A stretch of DNA of 64,000 nucleotides from Sinonovacula constricta (lineage: Eukaryota; Mollusca; Bivalvia; Cardiida; Solecurtidae): the NCBI GenBank assembly GCA_007844125.1, contig CM017560.1:6230759-6294758 (forward strand), given 5' to 3'. Under the pieces are notes generated by a model. It searched no databases, was not told the DNA's origin, and worked only from the letters and a program-made list of their open reading frames with translations. The translations under genes were made by a program, and so were the position numbers. Shown one piece after another: positions 37,701 to 49,700 of this stretch; position 1 is the stretch's first letter; each line of letters begins with the position of its first letter.

Positions 37701-40700
37701 CATAATGTTACCAATAGACCCGCACCACTTCCACCTTCACCAGGGGGTGGTGGATCGGGGTGGGGCATTGACCCAATACACACTTGTCTAGTGGCCAATA
37801 TAATGATTGGTTAGCATTTATTTTATACTGAGAAAATTTTTTTTTTTTTAACTTGAACCTTACTTTGACTATTCTTAGTGCAAAAAGAACCAGTTCCACA
37901 TATTCCCTTTATCAGGTGTGAAATTTGAGTCACACAGTTTCTGTTGCACCACAAAAATCACCAAATGTTTAATGCAACAAAAACTGAACTACTTTATACA
38001 TACTTCAACATCTTGAGGGTGTAGAAATAGAGCAGGCATCTTGTGTAATGTGGTACATATCATGTAACCAGGGCAAAAGAGATAGAGATTATCTCTCCTT
38101 CTTTGTCCTCAATGCTTAACCTTCTGCATATGGGCACTACATTGAACGTGGCATTGTATAGTTTACGAAGGATCCCCTCCTTCGGTAAATTTAACACAAA
38201 GACTAACTATTACTGTTATGGTTTTCATTGTTTCAAAAAGTGATTTCTTTTTGGAAGCAATAAATATCTCTCTGCCTGCAGTGCTTTCATTAACATTTAC
38301 TGGCTATAATATATAACCCAGTTAGAACATGTCCCAGTTGGCTAAAATAGCAAAGGGTTCCAATCTCTAATTTTGTAATGTTTCTTTTCCACAACAACAT
38401 AACTTTGAACATAATAGCCAAGCCTGGCAATTGTTGGTGATAACAGAGCCTAGACAATCATTGAAATGTGTGGCTAAAATCCCAGGCACACTGTTTGTAA
38501 GCCAACCATATAAGAGATTTTTTTTGCCCTGACTGGGTCTGAGCCCATTCTGAGAGTCTATGATCTACCCATAGAGGAAGCAAGTTTATTTTTATTGTTT
38601 ATTTGTTTGTTTTTTTGTTACATCGCGTGACACAACTACGGTCATAATGGCGACATCCAGTTAATTACTGGAGAAGGAAGAGCCCAGACTTATATCTGGG
38701 TAGAACCACTGGCACATTGCAGGTTAGCTGGAAAACATACCTTTATGAAAGTTCTTGCCCGAGCCGGTTTATTTTTAAATTTTTATCATTCGTTCTTTCC
38801 AAAGATAGCAAACAAACAAACAACAAAAAACATAATTTAATATATGGTCTAGAGGTGGAATGCTGTTAGTCTTAAGGCTAACAGATAGAATTAATTTATT
38901 AGAAGCCATCAAATGGAAGATTTTGTATTAGTGTGAAGACTCTCAACAAATTTATGATTCAAGGCTTCAGAACTACAAGAGTAAAATCCTGAGGTTTGTG
39001 TGCTTTTTTATAAAATGATTTTATTTGATTAGAATTAAGTGACATATTGAACTCAATGAATACTTAAAAAATCACCATTCCACTGCATCCATCATTATAA
39101 ATAAAGGAGACCCCAACATGATGGTGGAAGAAGCTGGTTTCACCAGTGTGTCTCCAGCTAAGCACAGTCTTTTATAAAGTGGTAGATACCATCTGTTACT
39201 CTTGGCCATCACTGAGACAGAGGTAATTAACCCTTTGTCTGCTATACTTGGTAACAACTAGACTTGTTTCTCAGTAAACTGTGCAGAAACCATACAGAAA
39301 GCTCACAGCATAGCTGACTGATCTGGATCTACACTAAAAGAATAAGTCTGATAAACTTATGCTTGGCAGGTTAGGAGTGAATTCAATGTACCTGGGCTGC
39401 TTGACTTTGGGAGTTTAGATCTATACATCAGATTGTATCATTTCTATAAGTTAATGTACAATAACAGAAGATCTTTCAGTACAAATGGTTTTATAGATAT
39501 TGCATCAAAGAAATAGCTACAAGGTGATTATTGATTCAGCTTCAACGTCAAATATATGTATGTGTTCAACAGCTGGGCCCCAAAAAATAACAATTTGCAG
39601 TGAGGCCCATATACTAAACACTAAATTTTTTATATTTTATTTAATATACACACTTGTAAGTTAAAATACTTCACAAGTGATAAATAATACTAGCAATACA
39701 TTTGTATTTATGTTATTTTTGTTGTTGTATAATTATGTCAGTGGCACATGTACTCAGCTTGTTAAGAGCTTACCTTTAAATATCAGATGTTATCCATATT
39801 AATTAAGTTAACAAATGCACAATCTTGATGTTACTTTTTAGCATTCTACTATCTTAGTACCTATAAATTTTACCATGAATAAAATACAAAAATCACTGCC
39901 AAGAATAATAAACCAAAATCACATATAGACGGATTTTTAGATATTGGTCCACTTTGACGGCTGAAGATCTCGGACAATTGTCCGAATCATACCACTGACC
40001 TGCCGCTGGTCAGTTAAAAGATCTCTTTTCTCCCCCTACCTCTACCGGGACTCTTGGATACAACAAGGTTATGCCTTGGCCATGGCCCCTTGCCTTGGAA
40101 GTAAAGCTGTACAATAAATATCAAGACTCAAAACATATTATTTTTAAATGATGGTTTTGTAATGCATTTTAACATTTTCTTCATTTTCTGTGGTTTTTGT
40201 CAGTTCTCCCAAATGTAAAAAGCCAATTTGAAGCTTGTTGGGGGAAGAAAACCTAAAGCACAAGACTGTGTAGCTGGAACAGTGCAGCAAGTGAAAAAAA
40301 AATGTTCCAATTTAAGTCAAATAAACTTGAATCATGAAAAAAACTGTTCCAGTTTAAGTTAAATAAACATGAATAACATTTTTAATATTGTCTTTGTCAA
40401 AATGGCTGTAAAATATATCAGAACACAATTATTGCCAATAACACAATTACATATTAAAAAAGAATTCAAATGGTTTACCAATTTGTTCTATTTTATCCTT
40501 AAAAAATGGATTTGCAGGTCCTAACAAATAAAAACAATGATGCAAACCTGATCATCAAATTATCAACCTGATTAAGTACATGTATGTACAGCAACAAATG
40601 TTTTTGTGTGATCTGAACTCTTCAACAACCATCATGTGTACCTTATTTCACTTCATACTGTCCACAGTTTCTAGATCATCAGTTTCAGGAAACAAGAAGA

Positions 40701-43700
40701 AAAAAGACACCTCCTGTCCTTTAATTGAAACTATATTAGAGTGTTACATCATAGTGGAAGTGACCAGGGGCTATTTGTGAAGGTCATTTGGTGAGATGGG
40801 TTAGTGATAACAAGGTTGCTTGCAGGGAGACATTGCTGCATGGCCACACTTTGCTGCTAGTGATGGTTGCTGACTACTCTGTGTACAAACTATTAATAAG
40901 GCCACCTTTAAACTAGATAACTGCAAAATTATTCCACCAAAAATTCCTTATTTGCTTTTAAATTATATTTTTGATTTTTATCTAGTTATACCTAAACTAA
41001 CGTACCTACTAATCACTGTCAAAAAATGTAGTTAAATGTGCATATTAAAATGCAGAAAAGTGAAGATATAAACTCTTAGCCAGATGTATATGTTCTTCTA
41101 AGGCAAATAGTGTAGATCCAGATCAGCTAGTTGTTGATTGCATGTAAATGGTTTCAAGTAGAAACAAGGCTATGATTTGGAATATATCCAAACCAAAAAT
41201 CATAATTTATGTTAAGATTAATAGCGCACAGGGCTGAAAACATGCAGGTTAAGTTTCAATTCAATATGTTGCCTTGTTTGTGTCTACAGCTCTGATTATA
41301 GCTGCCATGCCAAATTAAAACTTTAAAAGGTTTAAACAAGTTAAACAAAATGTGGGATCTCTATCATAAATATTAGGTTATAAACCTAGAAATAGATCTA
41401 AGTAAAACCCATTTAGTAAGCCAGCTAATCAAATGGTTTGTAATAATCACTTTATGATTATACCTAAACAGCAAACACTCATGGATCATATAACTGCCTT
41501 GATAGATTTTTTGATGTGCAAATAGATTATCATGATTGGGTTTAGGTCTCAAAGTAGTTGATTACACATATAATAGCACTATAATAATACAATAATACAG
41601 CTAATCCCTCAGATAGTTATTTAATTTTGAGTGAAACACATGTAATAGGGATAAGTCCCAAGGGCTTAGGATAACAGAACGCAACAATCCACATATATCA
41701 AAATCTGAAAAGTCATTATAACAGTACTCTTTGAAGGGTACTGAACCATGAATATATGTACATAAAAATGGTATGTTTAATATAATACAATGCCTTCGTA
41801 TCAATCTGTTATTCTGTCTTTATTGGATTGCTGTTCATTTTAACCATTAATTTTAAATAGGCAAACAAAAAAATTGGTAATTTGCTAACAACTTTCCGTA
41901 AAGTTAACAAGACACGGCAAGTGACTAAGCAGGAAATAGTTTATATCCTGATCAGGGAGCTCCCAGCAGAATCTGGACGATATGTATCTACACTATTTGC
42001 CTGAAAGTGCTTAATGGACTAAGGCCCGTATTTATCAACCATTCTTAAGTCATGACTTAAGTCCAAGTCACAATATTTATACTGACAAAAATCAGCTTAT
42101 TTATGAAGTTTCAATGTAATTTAAGCTTAAAGTAGCAAAGTTAAAAAGTCGTTAAAAAATACAGACATGTTGCTAAATACACAATGAAGAGATTAGGAAC
42201 TGAAATTCATGACTTGAGCAATTCGTACTTAAGAAAAGGTGGTGAATACTGGCCTAATAGTAGAAAAGAACTGTTCAGAGATAAAGAACAAAACTCTAAG
42301 TAATTGAAGGGTTATCTGCCCTTAGGTTCCATTTTTGGGCGTAAACACGAATTACGACCATAAATGAATAAATGTGACCGTTTTTGAGACCGTAACAAAC
42401 TGGTTGACCAATGAAGATGCTGAGGTAAGGGTCATGACAACAGCTCTATTTTTTTCTTTTTGAGTGGAGCTAAAAATTCCATAAAAAAAATTCTAGAGGA
42501 GGCATGCTAAAAAGGATTTAAAAGGCTCAAGTTTATAGAAATTATTGTTTATTGTCCCATCAACAATTTTTCAGGTAAACAGAGAGGGTGTTCTTTTTAT
42601 TTTAATCTGATATAGAGCTGCCTTAATCTGAAGAGTATACAGTGAACATCTGACATGATATTGTAATAATCCAGTCACAGTATCCTGACACTGTGCAGAC
42701 CAGTCATGGAACTGCCCTTACACATGCATAGGAGCTATACAACTTCCTGTTTAAATGTGTTGGAAATGCATGGTCAGGAATTAAACATGGGAGCTATACA
42801 ACTTTCTGTTTTATTGACTTTGGAATGCATGGTCAGGATTTAAGCATGTGAGCTATACAACTTCCAGTTTTAATGACTTCTGAATGCATAGTCATGATTT
42901 GAACATGTGAGCTATACAACTTCCAGTTTTAATGTGGTTGGAATGCATGGCCAGGGTTTGAACCCTGGACCCCCAGTACCTGCAGCCTACAGTCACCATA
43001 CTGCACTACCAGGTCCAGTTTAACTCTTATTTTTAATCATATACATCAGCTAGGGTTTTTGGTGGTCAGTGTTAATGTCAGGAGGCCAGCTGACATTTTA
43101 GATAACATAAACTGTCTACTTTGACCAGGTCAACACCACATCATATAATCTAACAACTGTGCAATTCTCATGACCTCTCTCACTGGCTAACCAATCTTTT
43201 GCAACAGGCATGATCATGTCATACAACATCTACCACACTGAAGTCTTGGTGTGGTGATGTCTTTCATGGTTATCAACATCAACATCATGGTAATCATCAT
43301 CAACATCATCATCACCATCATGGTTAAAGCTATAATCTAGATGGTCATGGGTAATCCTTGGCTTCAAAAATGCCCTCATTATTTTCCATTATATGTGAAA
43401 ATCTATAACATAAGGTTAAATAACAAGTAAAAGACAGACTATTAAGCCAAATGGTTAACAAAATATTTATGTCACATGAAGATGCTATCAGTAGTAGTGG
43501 AAGTTGAGCCAGGTAAAGGGAGGTATATAGAAAGGTTGTTGGTAATCTGATAACTGACCAGTGCACTCTGATCTGCCTTTCAATATGACTGCTGCACCCT
43601 TACAATTGATATCTGCCTTAGCTGTACTGGCGTTACAATGACGTTACAATGACGCAGATGGTAGAATAGGGTCATTGGTGTCTAGTATAGTGCAGGTTAA

Positions 43701-46700
43701 TGTCCCTTATCACAGTCTAACTTGAAACTTGAAACATAATCAAACTAAAAATGTGTCCAAAACAAGAAAGATACCAGCTTTCTTGTAAAATACGAGCAAC
43801 GGGTGATACCCTTGCGGAAAAAAGAGCAGCATATGCATGGGCCAGCTTGTGTACACATCTTAACACTTCAGTGCATGCTTTAAGGCTGGTGTGAACTTTG
43901 TTTGTTTTATTTTTAAATTATTGTAAACCTTTATCAAAACTTTCAGCTTAGACACTTAGCACCCCTTTGAAAAAATAAATCAATCTTTGCAGCAATATTA
44001 CAAATATTTTAAATGGATAGGTATATGCCGACAGATAACTATGTCCTACCTAGCAATGCTGAATCAAGGACTGTTTGATGGTCTGCTGATGAAGATGAAG
44101 ACAGTGGTGATGTGAGCCCAGCCCGCTCATTCAAACGTTTGTCGGACAGTCGTCTCATAGGTACTGGTTTGGCAAGGTTGTGATTGATTGACGATGGAAT
44201 AGCCACCATGGAGGCAGGGTGCATGCTGCTATGGTAACCATGGTGATTGTTGCTGCCACCGGAAATTTGAACACTTTTGGTTTCTTCTGGACTGCCTGTA
44301 TTCAATGCACAACAAACCTCATAACATGTCTGTACATGCAGTTTTTGACAGAAAATGCTAAAGTCCAATGCTAGATGAAATTACTTTTGTTTATCTAGTA
44401 AAATAAATTTCATTTTATGGCCAAAACATTTTTTGAAATGGTTTAAATATCATTCTAGGAAAGAATATTCCCCATAGGTGTAGTATTCTGACTAAATATA
44501 TATCATGGAAAAGCTTTACGATGTGTAGCACAACCATAGCCCTATACTTTAATTACAAAAACCTGACACGTTTTTAAGCAGGACAAATCCAAATGCGTAC
44601 CTGGTGGAGTAGGTGGCAGCCCTTTCTCTGGCTTCATGGCATAGTTTATGGCATTTTCAAACATGGAGGAACCTCCCTGCGCCATCATGCTCATGGCAAG
44701 CAAGGCGTCTGCATTCTGTTGCTGCATGCTGGCCATAGAGAGACCCATGGACTCGCTGACCGCAGCCGCCGACATCAGGTTACTGGGAAATTGTTCCATG
44801 TAGAACCCCGGACCAGATTTACCCTGAGATGTGTTGCCTTCTCCTGTGGAGTGTGAATGCATTAAAAAAAATGTTAAAGTATATAAAATAATATTCTATT
44901 TCAATTAAAAAATGACATGAAAGAAGTAAATCAGAGTTCATGCAATTTGGTCCTTGTCAGGTATTTTTTTAACAGTAAAAGATGTCAGTAATGTAAAAAA
45001 AAAATCTGCTAAAACTTTTACTGGAATTAATAAAATCTTAAATCATAAAGTATATAAGGCTTTGCTTCAGTGAATGAATTTATAACTTCATAAATGTACA
45101 GCAATTGTACTAGAAGACCCTCCAGTGACAGAAAAAAAATCTGTGATTAAGTTTTCTATTGAGTTCTCATTTTAATTTGTATAGTTGCAAAGTACTGATT
45201 TGATCTAGAAATCACAATGCTATTCTGTGGGATTTGGGTGAGCATTTGGGAAATATTACATAATTGGACAATTTAATTTCATATATATAGCTTAGTTCAG
45301 ACATCCAGTGGTTTAGGGTCCATTATCAGAGACATATAATTCGGTCTGTAATGTAGTCATTGCTGTTCTAAGTTCTTCAACAATTTGATGTTGTATGTAA
45401 TGAACCATTTTATTGAATGCATATCACTTTTAATTCAATTGACTAAGAATATGATTAACAAGTCCATGACTAAATGCCAACACTTGCTTAGTTTCCAGAA
45501 ACAAGCCCTGTGATTGGTTGATTTGAAGATGACCATTATGAGCCCTACCCTTGACAATGAGTCCATGATGACCCAAGGTCAAGCTGATTCAGCCCCTGGG
45601 CTGTTGACCTGTGACCCAAGCACTTCCTGACCACTACTGAACAGTGGTCAGCATGCAGCATCCACTGACACCAGAAGTTATAGCTGCCCCCTTTATCACT
45701 ATAATGGTCAATTAAACCATCAATTAACTGAGTCAACACACAGGTTCATGAATCAGTTGAACAGTTGTTCATCCATATAACCTGATATCTGATATGTTAA
45801 GTTAAATTAGCTTTGATTGTTGAATCACTCACCAACATTTATTCCAAATGAAAGCAACACAAGACTAACCCATACTTTGAGCAGGTATGGTGCTATCTTG
45901 AACTCTTCTCAGTATTAGCATAAGCATGTAACCGCAGTTAATAACTTGTTCTTCAAAGCTTAAACCTATGCATGGTTCAAACAACATTTTAACATTTGAG
46001 AGGCTTAGCAGTCAAGGGAGTTTCAAATCAGCAACTTTACCACTATGCCACGGACGCCCTTTCAAATCATATATTATAGAAAATAATGACAAGTCAGTAA
46101 GAAAAGCTAAAACTTTTCTTATAATTGAAGAGTTTCATGATCCTTCTACATTATCAAGTTTTTTAAAGCCTTTTGATCAGCAAGTAAATCATTTAGAAAA
46201 TATATTGAGTTAACTACAACCTTGCCTCAAAGAACAAATGAAAGGAATTTACACTTGTAAATACTATTAGCTGCACATGAGATTAAACTTAATACTACAT
46301 TCAAGCTCTCTAATGTTGAGGTGCAAACAGAGGGGGCTTGAATAGCCCTATGGGAGATCCTTGGATCCATTGAAAGATAATTCACTAAAGCATTGTCATA
46401 CTTGGCAATGATGTAACATCCCTCTCCATTCCCCATACCTTATGTAACAGCCCTCTAATCTACCTGAACCAACCTTCATTTGACTTGTCAATGAAGGTGT
46501 TTCCTGTCCTTTATTTATACCAGTGGTGAGTGCAACAACACCTTCAGTGTGAAAATAAGACTTTCTGGTTGTAAAACCTTTTGTTAGCCATTTATATCAT
46601 TTGAACATCAAAGTCATGGCAATCTAGCAAAACATCTGCTGTGGTGATGAGTAATGTAAAAAAAAAATGAGGTTAATATAAAAATGCAGACAACTTCACC

Positions 46701-49700
46701 ATCAAAGCATCTCTGTAAAACATAGTGGGACAATAAGCATGATAACCTAGGTAATAAATACCAGGTTGATACCATTTCCCTATTCAATAAGCCTTGTAAC
46801 AAAATTATTATCACTTCTTAGTAGGTTTTTCTTGTACAAAATAACTGTTCCATTATAACTTCATTGTACATCACAACAATTAAGACCAAATTATGCACCT
46901 TATGCTATCTTGCAAGGAGGAGGACCCTAGATGATGTCTGAGTCAAACTACTGGTGCACCACATCTCAGCTGGAAGGAAGACACGACAATTTTCAACAAG
47001 ACTGGGATTTAACAAATGCTGAAAGGGGTTGATGTGTTTATAGAGTCAATTGACTGATTTGTCTGAGGCATGCACATTTGCAAAATGTTGCTGGTGATTG
47101 ATCAGACTATACAGTACAATTTTCACTTAAGTTTTAATAAGATTTTGAAAGTGAAGCAAATAATTTCTGATTATTGAATTAAAAATATGAAAAAATAACA
47201 ATCCCTGTTTGAACTTTCTTTTGAATTATTGCACATTATCTGTTTAAGAGCAAAGTTAATTTTAAATTCTTTTTTTCTTCAAAACCTTGTATCTCCTCAA
47301 AGTTGATAGTGGCTTGAAAGCTCTCAGTACTGCTCTCCACAGTTTCATCACTCAACAATGCTCAGTCCAATAACCTGTGCTACTGTTGCTTTTGCAAATA
47401 ATCCAGGAGCATGATTTTATTTATAATTAACAAGTAAAATATAATATGAGATATCTTAAATTTGACATCTGGTTTGAGTTTCATTCAATTGACCTATAGT
47501 GCAATGATGGTTTTGCCCAGATATTTATCTGGTGTCAAATTTTCCTCCAGTGCATGACAACAATAAGCTCACTTCTATAAACATTAGTGAATAAAGCCAT
47601 CAGACTGATAATATGGTTTGACATGTTTTTTAACAAACTTCTTTCTAACCTAGCACTGATTGATGCCATTTCATGCAGGTGTGTGTAAATCCAGCTTTAC
47701 AACTGGCTAAAAGGACCTTTATAAAAGGGTCACTTTAGTTGGCACTTTCTATAAATGAAAACACTGCAAGCTCTATTGTATTCATTACTATAGAAAAGAA
47801 GTCTCATTTTGGGACAGAAAGAGCAGGTATGGTAAACCACCATACAATTTTAGTGTAAGATAACCATCCCTCCTTAAATCCACAACTCCGCCTTCAATGT
47901 TGTGGACATAAGCAGAGGGTTTAGGGCCAAATCAATGGTTACCTCACATGTACTGTGTTGATCTGAATGCTTTATTTCTAGACACTTTACAGGGTTGCTT
48001 ATTTATCAAATGGATGTCCATATGGTTTGTGTACTTAAAAAATCATTGCATATAGTTTATAGGTGGCTGCAAACCTAATGTTAACATTTGATTATGTTAC
48101 TACAGAAGTTAAACTGTGTGACTGCTTATTGCATCATATCCTATCATGGAACTGTCCGACTTGGAATGAATGATCTTTGTTAGTTTAGCTGCATTAGTAC
48201 AAAACAGTACTCTGTATTCCTGGGTGTCACGACTTACTGGAATCCACCAAAGATACCAGAATCCACTTTGATTTACAGGAATCCACCTTAAAAATGGTTT
48301 TAATTGTCATAATTTGCATTCATAATGATCAAATTCCATAAAATTAATTATATGAAATCATTTAAGTTTATACAATAAAAATGGATTATTTTTTATGGAA
48401 TTAAAACTAGCTGCTTACTCACTGTAATGGATGGGAATATGTTTATTGTGTGGCACATTTAATCTAATAATACGCAACGAATATGGTGTTTATTGTAATG
48501 TTTTGATACATATTTGAGTTCGAGTTTGTGTTTAATATACAACTATCGGTCCTGTTTTTATTATTTTTTTTGTTTTTTGTTTTGGGGATAACAATAATAT
48601 GCATGTACAGAATAATGTCAATAACTGTTGACAATATTCACTAAAAATGTCAAGTGAAAAGTTTTGAATACTTGACAATGATATATTAAAGATTATCTTA
48701 TAGCCGTATATTTTGACAAAATAAATTATTGCACAAACCAATTACTGATTGCTAAGAAATAATTACCACAATGGAAACAAGAATGAAAATAGCTATATTT
48801 GGAGAGAGCGAGGCGAAACCACTAGGATGATTCACAAAATGTGATATAAAATTGTTGATAGATGTACATACATGAATAAATAAATAAATAAACATAAATG
48901 TGGGTGACTTTAAAGTGCACACCTGCATGTCGAAGGACTTTGGCAGTGATATGGTACATTACATTGACACTGGAAATTAATATGTGTTGTCAATTAATCG
49001 GCATAATCCTTTATGGAATTTGATCAATTTAAATGCAGATTATGACACATACAACCATTCTGGTAAATCAAAATGAATTCCGGTATTTTTGGTGGATTCC
49101 GGTAAGTCATGTTACCGCTGTATTCCCTGTTAACATAGCAGACAAAAACATGCATGTCATTTAATTAAGATTCCTGATGTTACAATAATTGAAAGATGTT
49201 AAGAAATTCCTTTTACAACAACTGACTAGCTACATTGTACTACAGTACAGTAACATGTATAATCCTTACTTATTTCGGTCACCAGAATGTTAAATTGGCC
49301 AATACAATTTGACCAAAGGATTCTCTCCATTCATTTATTACACAGCAGGTAAACTGACCGATCCCATGCTTTTTTCAATGGAGTGACCAGTTAGTAGTAC
49401 TATACATTCAATCAATGGAATGGTACGTCCTATAAACTGACCACCAATTCAGTGAGTCATCCCACACACATTCACACCCTGCTGGGAACCCCATTGGAAT
49501 ACAGAATTAGATACGTGGATATATATTAGGGGTTTAATGTTACGCTGCCCTCATGGTACAAAATGTATAACGATAAAAACAACATGATAGGATACATATC
49601 ATGGAACATAATATTTTGGTACTGAAGATACTTTTTTGCTTGTAACATGAGTACACTATTACACAATGACTTATGTTAAACAATATGTTAGCATAGCTAT

